53,547 nucleotides of DNA from Acidobacteriota bacterium (GCA_003222675.1 QHWT01000044.1:1-53547), one strand, 5' to 3'; shown: positions 33,724-42,755, counted from the stretch's first letter. Numbers and translations are program-made. Notes: generated by a model from the letters alone, not told the origin.

Positions 33724-35796
33724 ATGCCCGTTCGATGCTTTCGCGCGCTGTTCCTCGCCGTCGGTCTTGCCGTCGCGGCCGTGCACACGAGCGCCGTGCA
33801 CGCGCAGCCCACGCCGAAGGTGCTGAAGGTCGAAGACTTTCTGAACTACGAAACCGTCGCCGATCCGCAGCTCGCTCCCGACGGGACGCAAGTCGTCTAT
33901 ACGCGCCGCTGGGTCAATCAGATGGACGACAAGATCGAAGCGGCGCTCTGGGTGATGAGTGCGGATGGATCGAAGAACCGCTTCCTGACCAAGGGATCGG
34001 ATGCCGAGTGGTCACCCGACGGCACCCGGCTCGCCTACATCGCGGATGGTGAACCCAAGGGCGCGCAGATCTTCGTGCGATGGATGGCCGAAGGCGCGTC
34101 GACGCAAATCACCCACGTGGAGCACGCGCCGTCGAACGTGACCTGGTCGCGCGACGGGAAGCAGCTCGCGTTCAGCATGCTCGTGCCGAAGCCCACGAAG
34201 TGGGATATCGCGATGCCGAAGGAGCCCGAGGGCGCGAAATGGACCAAGGCGCCCGCCGTCATCGACAAGCTGCACTATCGCCAGGATCGCATCGGGTACA
34301 CCGAGCCAGGCTTCACTCATCTCTTCACCGTGCCCGCCGACGGCGGAACGCCGCGCGCGATCACCTCGGGCGACTGGAATGTCGGCGCTCGCTTCGATGC
34401 GCTGGCCGGCGCGGTTGATCTCGACTGGTCACCCGACGGACGCACGATCATCGTCGACGGTCTCGATGTGCCCGATGCCGACCTGCGCTACCGCGATTCC
34501 GACATCTTCGCGATCGACGTCGCAACGGGTAATCGGCGAAAGCTGGTCACCGAGCGCGGGAACTGGTCGAATCCGAGGATCTCGCCGGACGGGAAGCTCG
34601 TGGCGTTCGTCGGCTACCCGTTCACGAAGGCAAGCTACAAGACCGAGGAACTGTACCTCGTCGGCATCGATGGAGCGGGTTTGAAGAAGATCTCCGGATC
34701 GTTCGATCGCGACGCGACGGACCTGCACTGGGCCACCGATGGTTCCGGCGTCTATTTCGCCGCCGGCGACCGCGGCGCCTCGAACATTCACTTCGCCTCG
34801 ATATCGGGCGCGATGCGGGATGTCACGACGGGCACCGCGATGATTTCGTTGACGGGCCTCAGCTCGAAGGCCGTCGGCGTGGGCATTCGTTCCACCGCAC
34901 AGCAACCGCCGGATGTCGTTCGCGTGAACCTCGCACAGGCCGGGCAGGTCACCGAGCTCACACATGTGAATGAGGATCTCCTCACCGGCACCACGCTCGG
35001 CGGGGTCGAAGAGATCTGGTACGAGTCGACGGGCGGCGCGAAAGTGCAAGGCTGGCTGGTGAAGCCTCCGTTCTTCGACCGGACGAAGCGTTATCCGCTC
35101 ATTTTCGAGATTCACGGCGGGCCGCACGGGATGTACAACGGCGCTTTCAGCTTCATGTTTCAGACGTTCGCGGCGAACGGCTACGTCGTGCTGTACACGA
35201 ATCCGCGTGGAAGCACGGGATACGGATCCTCGTTCGGCAACGCCATCGAGCGCGCATATCCGGGCGTTGATTACGACGACCTGATGGCGGGTGTCGACGC
35301 GGCAATCGCGAAGGGGAACGTCGACAGCCGCAACATGTTCGTTGGAGGCTGCAGCGGCGGCGGCGTGCTTTCGAGCTGGGTGATCGGTCACACCGATCGA
35401 TTCGCGGCGGCCGCGGTGCGGTGTCCGGTCATCGACTGGCTCAGTTTCATGGGGCACACCGATATCCCGCTCTTTACGGCGAACTTCTTCGACGCGCCGT
35501 TCTGGGAGAAGCCGGAGCAGTGGTTGAAGCAGTCGCCGCTGATGTATGTGGGCAACGTGAAGACGCCAACGCTGCTGATGACGGGCGTGCTCGACATGCG
35601 GACGCCCATTCCCCAAAGCGAGGAGTTCTACACGGCGCTGAAGATGCGCGGCGTGGAAGCGAAGCTCCTGCGCTTCGAAGGGGAATATCACGGCACCACA
35701 TCAAAGCCCTCCAATTACATGCGGACGATCCTCTACATGCTGAGTTGGTACAAGGATCACAGCCGCGCGGCGGCGCCGACCGAGGCGTCGCGGTAA
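33724..35796 (+). CDS. S9-family (prolyl oligopeptidase) exported peptidase
   Basis: ATG at 33724 has GGAGG five bases upstream. The product is 690 residues: signal peptide (ALFLAVGLAVAAVHTSAVHA), an N-terminal seven-bladed propeller of WD40/TolB-type repeats (~40-410: DAEWSPDGTRLAYI, VDLDWSPDGRTII) and a C-terminal alpha/beta hydrolase. It has the nucleophile loop GGCSGGGVLSSW (Ser near 540), Asp in GVLDMRTP and His in EGEYHGT. This is an acylaminoacyl/dipeptidyl-peptidase-like serine peptidase, probably periplasmic. GCSGG replaces the more common GGSYGG loop, as in some S9C members. Monocistronic. Confidence 0.9.
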   Translation: MPVRCFRALFLAVGLAVAAVHTSAVHAQPTPKVLKVEDFLNYETVADPQLAPDGTQVVYTRRWVNQMDDKIEAALWVMSADGSKNRFLTKGSDAEWSPDGTRLAYIADGEPKGAQIFVRWMAEGASTQITHVEHAPSNVTWSRDGKQLAFSMLVPKPTKWDIAMPKEPEGAKWTKAPAVIDKLHYRQDRIGYTEPGFTHLFTVPADGGTPRAITSGDWNVGARFDALAGAVDLDWSPDGRTIIVDGLDVPDADLRYRDSDIFAIDVATGNRRKLVTERGNWSNPRISPDGKLVAFVGYPFTKASYKTEELYLVGIDGAGLKKISGSFDRDATDLHWATDGSGVYFAAGDRGASNIHFASISGAMRDVTTGTAMISLTGLSSKAVGVGIRSTAQQPPDVVRVNLAQAGQVTELTHVNEDLLTGTTLGGVEEIWYESTGGAKVQGWLVKPPFFDRTKRYPLIFEIHGGPHGMYNGAFSFMFQTFAANGYVVLYTNPRGSTGYGSSFGNAIERAYPGVDYDDLMAGVDAAIAKGNVDSRNMFVGGCSGGGVLSSWVIGHTDRFAAAAVRCPVIDWLSFMGHTDIPLFTANFFDAPFWEKPEQWLKQSPLMYVGNVKTPTLLMTGVLDMRTPIPQSEEFYTALKMRGVEAKLLRFEGEYHGTTSKPSNYMRTILYMLSWYKDHSRAAAPTEASR

Positions 35797-35876
35797 ACGG
35801 ACACAGACATACACAGAACAACACGCGGCCACAGAAAAACACGGAAGAACACAGATACGGGAAACACACGAATATC

Positions 35877-36581
35877 GTGTCGATTGATCTGCTGGTATTC
35901 GGGCCGCACGCGGATGACATTGAAATCGGCCTGGGCGGCACCGTCGCACGTCACACGGCTGCGGGACACCGCGTCGGCCTTTGCGATCTCACGCGGGCTG
36001 AGCTGTCGAGCAACGGCACGCCTGACACCCGCGCCGCAGAAGCGGCGGCGGCGGCGCGGGTGCTGGGAGCGGCGTGGCGCGAAAATCTTGGATGGCCCGA
36101 CGGCGGAATCGCCGAAACGCCTTCGATCATTCGGTCGGCCGTCGACCTGATTCGAGGTCATCGCCCGCGCGCGATTGCCGTTCCCTACTGGGACGACCGG
36201 CATCCGGACCATGTCGCGGCGAGCCAGGTGCTGCGCCGCGCGGCCTTCACAAGCGCGCTGCGGCGGTATGAAACGCAAGACGACGCGTGGCGACCCGATT
36301 GGATCTGTTACTACTTCATCAATGACGGCACGACCCCCTCGTTCGTCATCGACGTGTCGGACTACTACCAGCAGAAGCGCGACGCGCTCGACTGCTATCG
36401 AAGCCAGTTCACGCCTGATGGTGCGGAATCGGTCTCCACGCGCCTGACGGCCTCCACATTTCGTCAATTGGTTGAGAGCCGGGACGCGCAGTTCGGCGCG
36501 CTCGCCGGCGTGGCGTTCGCCGAAGGGCTCGTGGTGCGCGAACCGCTGCAGCGTTCGGGGCTGCTGAAACACGTGCCATGA
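35877..36581 (+). CDS. bshB1: PIG-L/LmbE deacetylase, BshB1-like (bacillithiol biosynthesis)
   Basis: From GTG 35877 the product is 234 residues, the usual BshB1 length. Signature residues are GPHADDIEIG (His10-Ala-Asp-Asp, zinc site; HADD in place of HPDD), RAELSSNGT, RENLGWPDGGI and HPDHVAASQVLRRA (second zinc His). BshB1 removes the acetyl group from GlcNAc-malate to give GlcN-malate, the second step of bacillithiol synthesis. The gene overlaps bshA by 4 bases, which supports this assignment over other PIG-L deacetylases. Longer upstream frames run through a low-complexity ACACAGAA stretch and into the peptidase gene, so they are rejected. Confidence 0.88.
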   Translation: MSIDLLVFGPHADDIEIGLGGTVARHTAAGHRVGLCDLTRAELSSNGTPDTRAAEAAAAARVLGAAWRENLGWPDGGIAETPSIIRSAVDLIRGHRPRAIAVPYWDDRHPDHVAASQVLRRAAFTSALRRYETQDDAWRPDWICYYFINDGTTPSFVIDVSDYYQQKRDALDCYRSQFTPDGAESVSTRLTASTFRQLVESRDAQFGALAGVAFAEGLVVREPLQRSGLLKHVP

Positions 36582-37720
36582 ACATCGGGATGGTGTGCTA
36601 CGCGTCGGTCGGCGGGAGCGGCGTGGTCGCCACCGAGCTCGCGCATGCGCTGGCGTTGCGGGGGCACCAGGTCTGCCTGATCAGCAGCGAGCCCCCATTT
36701 CGCTGGCGCGAAGGGGTCGCCGGACTCACCTTCGAACGCGTCGAGATTCCATCGTATCCGCTGTTCAGGGAACCGCAATATCTGCTCGCGCTCACCAACA
36801 CGATCGTGCGCGTCGCGGAGGAGCGGCGGCTCGACGTCGTGCACGCGCATTACGCCGTTCCACACGCCGCCGCCGCATACATGGCGCGCGAGATGCTCGC
36901 CGCGGCCCCGGGCGTCGCAACGCCGAGAACCGTCACGACCCTGCACGGCACCGACATCACGCTCGTGGGCAGCGACCCGTCGTACGCGCGGGTCGTCGCG
37001 TTCTGCATCGAGCGATCCGATCGTGTGACCGCCGTCTCCCAGAGCCTGAAGGCGGACACGATCGGCGCACTCGGCATCGAGCACGACATCCGCGTCATCC
37101 CGAACTTCCTCGATTGCGGCGAGTATCGGCGGCGCACGGATCCATATCTCCGTACGAGGTTCTGCCCGCGCGGCCACTGCGACGCGATCGTCCTGCACGT
37201 GTCGAACTTCCGGGCCGTCAAGCGCGTCGACGTGGCGCTCGAGGTATTCCGCCGCATTCATCGCCGGGTGCGGGCAAGATTCGTGCTCGTGGGCGATGGT
37301 CCTGTCCGCGAGGATGTCGAACGGCGGGCTTCGGAGTACGGACTCGCGGAGGACGTGACGTTCGTGGGAGAGCAGCAGGATCTCGTCGCGTGGCTGTCGA
37401 TCGGCGACCTGTTTCTGCTGCCGTCCGCAAAGGAAAGCTTCGGCCTCGCGGCGCTCGAGGCGATGGCGTGCGAAGTCCCTGTGGTCGCGTCTGACGTGGG
37501 CGGCCTTCCCGAGATCATCGAGGACGGCGTCACTGGATTCGCGTGTCCGCCCGGAGACGTGAATCTGATGGCGGAGCGCGGCACCGCGCTTCTGACCGAT
37601 CCAGCGCTGCGCGCGGCGATCACGCAGGCCGCCGTCGAGATGGTGCGCACGCACTACTGCACGGACCGCATCGTCCCCTTATACGAAGCCGAATACCGCG
37701 AAGTGCAAGCGATGGCGTAG
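36578..37720 (+). CDS. bshA: N-acetyl-alpha-D-glucosaminyl L-malate synthase
   Basis: This 380-residue GT4 glycosyltransferase starts with NIGMVCYASVGGSGVVATEL (residues 2-21; the GGSG donor loop). It carries HAHYAVPHA (~90-98), TTLHGTDITLVGSDPSY (~123-139), VSNFRAVKRVD (~210-220) and the UDP-sugar site SFGLAALEAMACEVPVVAS (~290-308). It joins GlcNAc from UDP-GlcNAc to L-malate, the first step of bacillithiol synthesis. Overlap with bshB1 and the matched family motifs make this specific. bshC, the cysteine ligase, is not in the window. Confidence 0.92.
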   Translation: MNIGMVCYASVGGSGVVATELAHALALRGHQVCLISSEPPFRWREGVAGLTFERVEIPSYPLFREPQYLLALTNTIVRVAEERRLDVVHAHYAVPHAAAAYMAREMLAAAPGVATPRTVTTLHGTDITLVGSDPSYARVVAFCIERSDRVTAVSQSLKADTIGALGIEHDIRVIPNFLDCGEYRRRTDPYLRTRFCPRGHCDAIVLHVSNFRAVKRVDVALEVFRRIHRRVRARFVLVGDGPVREDVERRASEYGLAEDVTFVGEQQDLVAWLSIGDLFLLPSAKESFGLAALEAMACEVPVVASDVGGLPEIIEDGVTGFACPPGDVNLMAERGTALLTDPALRAAITQAAVEMVRTHYCTDRIVPLYEAEYREVQAMA

Positions 37721-37746
37721 GTCTCATCAGTCAGGGCCGCGTGCGG

Positions 37747-37868
37747 CGCCGGGTCTGAAGACCCGGCCTACAGTGCGGTGCAAGTTGTAGGCCTTACGGC
37801 ACCGGGTCTTACAGACCCGGCCTACCGTGCGGGGCTGTTGTAGGGCGGACCTTCAGGTCCGCCGTCAT
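37747..37868. repeat. Repeat cluster: two family-C and one family-B hairpins
   Basis: ccgggtctgaagacccgg followed by cctac (37750-37772), ccgggtcttacagacccgg followed by cctac (37801-37825), then gtagggcggacc-ttca-ggtccgcc (37840-37863) and tcatgagccatgagtc words. The last is the inverted copy of the family-B element at 9212. They may serve as bidirectional terminators between the convergent bshA and the stress operon. Confidence 0.75.
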
Positions 37869-37897
37869 GAGCCATGAGTCCGAAGTCATGAGCCGAG

Positions 37898-38191
37898 TCA
37901 CGCCTTGCCGAACGCCAGACGCGCGCGCTCGGTCTGCAGCTCGTGCAGCAGCCGCATGATGTTATAGGCCGTGAGCTCCACGAGGACGGTCGTGACCTTC
38001 GCGTGCAGGTCGTCGCTCAATTCCCCTTCCAGCTTATTCATCGCGGCGACGAGCCGCTGCTCCTGGCCGGTAACCTCCTGCTTCGAGACGATGCCGTCGG
38101 CCATGGCGGCGGTGAACGATTCGAGCTTCGTCACCTGCTCCTGCACGAGGGGATGTTCCGCCTTCTCATCGAACCAGCTCGTTCTCGCCAC
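37898..38191 (-). CDS. Small all-helical protein (97 aa), last gene of the PspA/AAA operon
   Basis: GTG at 38191 follows AAGGAGGT, the best Shine-Dalgarno in the window, six bases upstream. The product is predicted almost entirely helical: FDEKAEHPLVQEQVTKLESFTAAMADGIV, then EGELSDDLHAKVTTVLVELTAYNIMRLLHELQTERARL. Heptad-like hydrophobic spacing suggests a coiled-coil or helical-bundle partner. I do not recognise the family. It follows the AAA+ gene with only a GC-rich family-D element between, so it probably belongs to the same transcript and may be an adaptor of the AAA+ protein (inference). Confidence 0.75.
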   Translation of the reverse strand: MARTSWFDEKAEHPLVQEQVTKLESFTAAMADGIVSKQEVTGQEQRLVAAMNKLEGELSDDLHAKVTTVLVELTAYNIMRLLHELQTERARLAFGKA

Positions 38192-38208
38192 GGTGACCTC
38201 CTTCTTAG

Positions 38209-38297
38209 CCGGGGCTCCGCCCCGGACCCGGCTCGGTCGCTCGCGGGGCCCCGGCGCCCCGCTCCGCTTCCTCGCGGGCGCGCTGTGCGCGCCCCCG
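38209..38297. repeat. GC-rich intercistronic element, family D (copy 2)
   Basis: Read on the minus (coding) strand: GCGCGCacaGCGCGC, GAGGAAGCGGAGCGGGGC, CCCCGCGAGCGACCGAGC, then CGGGGCGGAGCCCCG directly ahead of the Shine-Dalgarno of the 97-aa gene. Same order and orientation as copies 1 and 3. Confidence 0.75.
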
Positions 38298-38359
38298 TTA
38301 TGCGATAACCGGGGACAGAATGCTCGTTAAAGCGCCGCATAACGGTCCAAAGAGCCGCC

Positions 38360-40138
38360 CTACAGCTCTTTCACCAACTGCTTCAGCGCGGTGAGCCGCG
38401 CCTGCAACGCGGCGCGGCCGCCATCCGCGCTCGTCTTCTGAAGCATCGCGGCCGGCAGGAACTGCCGGTCGGTGCACTCGAGGATCGCGGCGGTCTCCTG
38501 CAATTCGCGCTCGAGCCCCTCGGTGGACGGCATGAACTGCTCCACGACCGACGCGAGCGCCTGGCGCGTGATGTGATCCGTCCCGGCAAGAAGCGACGTC
38601 CGCCACGCGCGGCCGACCATGCCTTCGATGTCAGCGCCCGAGAGGTGCCCGCGCTGCGGCACGGGAGGCACGTCCTCGACGGCCAGTTTCGACCCGAGCT
38701 TCTTCGCGAGAATCACGAACATCTGCCGGATCTCCGCCTCGTCGGTCGGATAGAACAGTGGAATGTGGACTTCCGCGCGTCCCTGCCGCTTCAAGTCGAT
38801 CGGCAGCAGATCCGGACGCGCCGTCAGCAGCATCCAGATGATCCGGCCGCGATACTGCGTGTCTCCCATCTGCGCCGCGATCATCGCGAACACACGGCTC
38901 GACGTCCCCGAATCTCCTTCCGCTTCACGGCTGCCCAGCGCGGCGTCCGCTTCATCGACGACGACCACCACCGGTCCCATCGCGCGCAGGACGGAGAGCA
39001 CGCGCTCGAGATTACCCTCGGTCTCCCCCACGTACTTCGACCTGAAATTCTTGAGGATCACGCACGGCACGCCGATCTCGCCGCTGACGCACTGCGCGAG
39101 AAACGATTTGCCGGTCCCTACCGGACCGCACAGGAGGTACCCCATCGGCAGGCTGTCGAGCGCGCCGCGCTTGAGCAGCGCCGCGTCTTCGCGCAGGCGC
39201 GCCTTGGCCGCGTCGTGCCCCACGACCGTGTCGAGCGCCCACCGCGGCTCGATGAACTCGAGCAGCCCGTGGCACTGGCGTTCGAGCAGACGCTTCTTCA
39301 ACGATCGGAAGACGCCGGCGTCGAGGCGCTTGCCACTTTCGCGCGCGGACTGGATCAGCACGTTGAGATCCGTCAGCGAGATGCCCGCCGTCAGCTTCGC
39401 GAGCCCCGGCGCGTCGAAGTCGGAGAAGTCCTTGATCGCCGTCGTGCCGGTCGTCCCCGTCGTAACGACGATGAACGCCTCGCGCGCCTTCTCGTCCGGC
39501 AATGGAACTTCGAGCGTCGCGACATGCGGATTGCCCGTCAGGCGATCGCTCATGTCCGCGAGCTTCTCGTCAACCATGACGAATGCCATGTTGAGGCGTT
39601 TGACGTGCGGGCTCATCGCCCAGTTCAACATCGTTACGAGCTGCGACGAGGCCTGGGTGTTGAGACGGCCCGGTTCCGCCGAGGGAAACACGTAGGAGGC
39701 CTGCTCCATGATCACTGCCACGCTCAGCCGATCGTCTTCCGCCGCCATGATGTTGTTGCGCACCAGCCGATCCAGAACCGCAAATGCGGCGGCGGGGTCC
39801 TTCTGCAGCGCGCTCAAATCGCCGAGCCTCTTGTTGACGAGGGTCACCATCTCTTTCAGGCGCTGCTCGTCACGTCCCGCGGATGCGCGCAAGCCGCGGC
39901 CCAGGTCGTAGTGCAGCACGAGCGACCAGCGGCCGAACAGCTGTTCCGCCAGGAATTCCGCGAGCACGCCGTACCTGGAGCTGTCGTCGCCGCCGATCGG
40001 GAACAAATCATAGGTGTTGCCGTGCAAGACGAACGCCGCCGTGGTTCCCGAAAAATACAGGTCGGCCAGCTGCGACGCCCACGCGGGAAACCACGGCGGA
40101 AGATCGGACGGACGGCGCCGCGTTTGATCAGCGCTCAT
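38360..40138 (-). CDS. Two-module AAA+ ATPase (degenerate N-module, active C-module)
   Basis: The product is 592 residues. Residues ~15-215 resemble a AAA module that has lost its Walker A (AAFVLHGNTYDLFPI in its place) but keeps alpha/beta order (LSVAVIMEQASYVF; LNMAFVMVDEKL). Residues ~295-530 are a full AAA+ module: Walker A GPVGTGKS (338-345), Walker B VVVVDEAD (391-398), pore-loop-like KYVGETEGN (368-376), sensor-1 region WMLLTARPDLL and candidate Arg finger in KRQGRAE (R451/R454). Fold and motifs recall FtsH/Vps4-like unfoldases, but there is no protease domain. It overlaps the upstream membrane/coiled-coil gene by 11 bases. It probably remodels a complex of the neighbouring membrane and PspA-like proteins (inference). 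Confidence 0.88.
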   Translation of the reverse strand: MSADQTRRRPSDLPPWFPAWASQLADLYFSGTTAAFVLHGNTYDLFPIGGDDSSRYGVLAEFLAEQLFGRWSLVLHYDLGRGLRASAGRDEQRLKEMVTLVNKRLGDLSALQKDPAAAFAVLDRLVRNNIMAAEDDRLSVAVIMEQASYVFPSAEPGRLNTQASSQLVTMLNWAMSPHVKRLNMAFVMVDEKLADMSDRLTGNPHVATLEVPLPDEKAREAFIVVTTGTTGTTAIKDFSDFDAPGLAKLTAGISLTDLNVLIQSARESGKRLDAGVFRSLKKRLLERQCHGLLEFIEPRWALDTVVGHDAAKARLREDAALLKRGALDSLPMGYLLCGPVGTGKSFLAQCVSGEIGVPCVILKNFRSKYVGETEGNLERVLSVLRAMGPVVVVVDEADAALGSREAEGDSGTSSRVFAMIAAQMGDTQYRGRIIWMLLTARPDLLPIDLKRQGRAEVHIPLFYPTDEAEIRQMFVILAKKLGSKLAVEDVPPVPQRGHLSGADIEGMVGRAWRTSLLAGTDHITRQALASVVEQFMPSTEGLERELQETAAILECTDRQFLPAAMLQKTSADGGRAALQARLTALKQLVKEL

Positions 40139-41105
40139 TCCGCAGCACCTCGCGCAGGTCCGTTTCCAGGATCGCGGGAGGCTCCTCGAGTTGATCGGCG
40201 AGCCCGGTCAGGTGCTGCAGTTCGCTGACCGCCTTCTCGGTCTGCCGCATGCTCTCGGCCGCCGAATCGACCTGGCTGCTGAGGAAGTCGGGGTCCTGCC
40301 GATTCACGGCCATCTCCGCGAGCGCCTGGATCTTTCCTTCGATCCGATCGAGCTCGATCGAGACGAACTCCGCGTTCTTCTTCGCGCGCCCGAAGTTGTC
40401 GAGACGCAACTCCCCCATCGCGATGCTGTCCTGCAGCGATCGAATCACGCGTTCGTCCTTCGCGCTCTGCGCACCCGCCAGCGTCTTCCGCAGCTCCGCG
40501 ACGCGTGACGTGATTTCCTGCTCGTTCAGCGTCCGCAGGAATCGATCGAGCGCCGCCTTCGACAGCAGCAGCCGCAGAAACAACCACAGCAGCCGATCGA
40601 GACCCGGCGTCCTGATTTCCTCGGCGCTGCTGCCCTGGTCCCCTGCGGCGCCGCGCACGCCGGCCGCGATGCCGCGCATCTCGACGCAGCGCGCGTGCAG
40701 GCGCTCGAATCGCGATCGCGCATCCGACGGGAGTCCCGCGAGCATCGAGACGAGGGAGACGGCCGGCGCCTGAGGAGCGGAGGCGTTCTCGCCCGGGGCC
40801 CGGCCTGCGGCATGGACCTTCGCGTCGATGGCGGCGCGGAACCGGGGAACCGAGACGAGGCCGGCGAGATAGGCGAGCTCTGCCGCCCCCACGAGCGGCA
40901 GCAGCACCGGCGCGAGCGGCGTCAGCACCGCGGCCGCCGTGCCGCCGAGAAAGAGCAGCAGGTTCCAGCGGAAGAAAAACGCCTCCTTGAGATAGTCCGG
41001 CATCCCGGCCGGTGTAACCCCACGACCGGGGTCTGACCCCGCTGCCCGGTTCCGGACACTGGGGTCTGACCCCGCACGCGGATCTTCCATCGGGGCCTTA
41101 GTCAT
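40128..41105 (-). CDS. Membrane-anchored coiled-coil protein of unknown function
   Basis: From ATG 41105 the product is 325 residues; from ATG 41003 it is 291. The first 34 residues of the longer form contain two GSDP segments coded by a GGGGTCTGACCCC repeat, so the shorter start (MPDYLKEAFFFRWN) may be the true one. Two close hydrophobic spans lie at ~48-66 and ~67-83. After that come ~230 mostly helical, charged residues, including a long coiled coil near the C-terminus (VDSAAESMRQTEKAVSELQHL). I do not recognise the family. The gene overlaps both the ABC ATPase (8 bases, long form) and the AAA+ gene (11 bases), so production is tightly coupled. A tether that recruits the AAA+ ATPase to the membrane would fit. 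Confidence 0.78.
   Translation of the reverse strand: MTKAPMEDPRAGSDPSVRNRAAGSDPGRGVTPAGMPDYLKEAFFFRWNLLLFLGGTAAAVLTPLAPVLLPLVGAAELAYLAGLVSVPRFRAAIDAKVHAAGRAPGENASAPQAPAVSLVSMLAGLPSDARSRFERLHARCVEMRGIAAGVRGAAGDQGSSAEEIRTPGLDRLLWLFLRLLLSKAALDRFLRTLNEQEITSRVAELRKTLAGAQSAKDERVIRSLQDSIAMGELRLDNFGRAKKNAEFVSIELDRIEGKIQALAEMAVNRQDPDFLSSQVDSAAESMRQTEKAVSELQHLTGLADQLEEPPAILETDLREVLRNER
41026..41080. repeat. Two GGGGTCTGACCCC palindromes in the gene start
   Basis: ggggtctgaccccg occurs at 41028-41041 and 41062-41075. Both fall in the first 34 codons of the coiled-coil gene if its ATG is at 41105, or just upstream if it starts at 41003. Confidence 0.7.
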
Positions 41106-41931
41106 CGCCCGCCCGCGTGGAGGAGGCGAGCGCGTCGATCAGATCGCGGATCTCGAACACACGCTCGACGAACGCCGGCTCGCGCTGCATGTCCTTCGGC
41201 GGCCGATCAGGCGGCGGCACCTCCATCTCGCGCAGGATAGTACCCGGAGCGGAGGAAAACACGTAAACACGATCCCCGAGGTACACCGCCTCCTCGATCG
41301 AATGCGTCACGAAGAACACGGTCGCCTGCGCTTCCTTCCAGAGGTCCACCAGCAGCGCCTGCATATGCAGCCGCGTGGTGGGATCGAGCGCGCCAAAGGG
41401 CTCGTCCATGAGAATGATGCGCGGCGACAGAATGAGCGTCCGGGCAATGGCCACACGCTGGCGCATGCCGCCGGACAGCTCGCTCGGATACTTGTTCGCA
41501 TCGCGCGTGACGTCGAGGCCGACCTTCGCAATCCATTCACGCGCGCGGTCGCGCCGTTCCTTCGCCGGAACACCGCGGCACTCGAGGCCGAACGCGACGT
41601 TGTCGGCGACCGTCCGATTGTCGAACGACGTGTAGTCCTGGAAGACCATGCTGCGATCCGATCCCGGCGGCCCAACGGGGTTGCCGCCGACCAGCACGGT
41701 GCCCTCGCTCGGCGGATGATGCGGCCGGAGGCCCGCGATCAGGCGCAGCACCGTGGATTTGCCGCAGCCCGATGGACCGAGGATCGCGATGAACTCTCCC
41801 TTGTTCGGCAGATCCTTCACCGAGAACGTCACGTCGCGAATGATGGTCACTCTGCCGAACCGCTTGGTCACGTGTTCGAAGTCGACGATGTTCGGAGCGC
41901 GTGGCGGCGCCGGCGCCGTGAGCTCGGTCAC
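41098..41931 (-). CDS. ABC transporter ATP-binding protein (SsuB/TauB/NrtD-like)
   Basis: From GTG 41931 (GGAGG eight bases upstream, overlapping the permease end) the product is 277 residues. It has Walker A GPSGCGKS (52-59), Q-loop FQDYTSFDN, signature LSGGMRQRVAIAR, Walker B ILMDEPFGALD and the H-loop VTHSIEEA. The family is the nitrate/sulfonate/taurine group. The residue count to the signature is normal. It is coupled to the permease (41934-42755) and to the OmpA-fused substrate-binding protein. Its genomic partners (PspA-like, vWA, AAA+) are not those of a nutrient importer. Confidence 0.93.
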   Translation of the reverse strand: MTELTAPAPPRAPNIVDFEHVTKRFGRVTIIRDVTFSVKDLPNKGEFIAILGPSGCGKSTVLRLIAGLRPHHPPSEGTVLVGGNPVGPPGSDRSMVFQDYTSFDNRTVADNVAFGLECRGVPAKERRDRAREWIAKVGLDVTRDANKYPSELSGGMRQRVAIARTLILSPRIILMDEPFGALDPTTRLHMQALLVDLWKEAQATVFFVTHSIEEAVYLGDRVYVFSSAPGTILREMEVPPPDRPPKDMQREPAFVERVFEIRDLIDALASSTRAGDD

Positions 41932-41933
41932 GC

Positions 41934-42755
41934 TCAGTCCTCCACCGTCCGGTGCGGAAAGAGTCCCCGCTGGAACCAGAACAGCACGCGGTCGATGGCG
42001 TACGCGAGCAGCCCGATGATGATCAGGATCAGGATGATGTGTTCCGACATGCCGCGGCGCTGGCTGGCCATCAGCAGGTAGCCGAGGCCGTGCTGCGCGT
42101 TGATCAACTCGGCGAGCATGATGTAGCCGAACGCGAGTCCAAACAGGTGACGCAGGCTGTTGTAGATGTCGGGAATCGCAAGCGCCACCAGCACTTTCCT
42201 GACGATCTGTCCCGACGAGGCGCCAAGCGTCTGCGCCGTCTCGACGTAGCGATCGGGCACGGCGGCAATCGCCGCGACCGTGTCGGCATAGACGAACGGC
42301 ACGCACGCGATGAAGATGAACATGACCTTCTGCGTCTCGTCGATGCCGAACCAGAGAATGGTCAGCGGAATGAGCGCAGCGACTGGCAGGTTACGACCGA
42401 AGAGCGCGAGTGGCGCGCCGGCGGCCTCGATCACGCGCCAGGCGCCCGCGATGATCCCGAGCGGCACGCCGATCATCGCGGCGAGACCAAAGCCCACCAG
42501 CACGCGACGAAGCGTCGCGGCGATGCTCTGGATCAGCGCACGCTCCTTCAGCAGGCTGGGAAAGCTGCGGATGACTTCCGCCGGGCTCGGCAGGATGACG
42601 GGCGAGATCCAGCGATCCTCCGAGCCGAGCCCTGACGTCGCGAGCCACCAGAACAGCACCACAATCCCCATCGCCCCGACACCCACCAGCCGTCGCGTAT
42701 TCGGCGACGGCGGCTGGCGAAGCGCGAACAGCGATCGCGGCGATTCGCGGGGCAT
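41934..42755 (-). CDS. ABC transporter permease (SsuC/TauC-like)
   Basis: The product is 273 residues with six TM helices and the EAA loop (YVETAQTLGASSGQIVRKVLVALAIPDIY, ~172-200). The ATG follows the TAG stop of the substrate-binding gene without a gap. TM1 (GVGAMGIVVLFWWLATSGLG) and the periplasmic-side segment (WISPVILPSPAEVIRSFPSLL) match the BPD-transport family for sulfonates/nitrate. Importers of this family normally pair with a soluble or lipid-anchored binding protein. Here the binding protein is fused to OmpA. Confidence 0.92.
   Translation of the reverse strand: MPRESPRSLFALRQPPSPNTRRLVGVGAMGIVVLFWWLATSGLGSEDRWISPVILPSPAEVIRSFPSLLKERALIQSIAATLRRVLVGFGLAAMIGVPLGIIAGAWRVIEAAGAPLALFGRNLPVAALIPLTILWFGIDETQKVMFIFIACVPFVYADTVAAIAAVPDRYVETAQTLGASSGQIVRKVLVALAIPDIYNSLRHLFGLAFGYIMLAELINAQHGLGYLLMASQRRGMSEHIILILIIIGLLAYAIDRVLFWFQRGLFPHRTVED

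Noticed and set aside
38573-40228. 551-codon plus-strand frame antisense to the AAA+ gene
   Set aside because: It is a shadow of the AAA+ gene. The sense strand has Walker A, Walker B and correct overlaps, whereas the antisense product has no recognisable fold.
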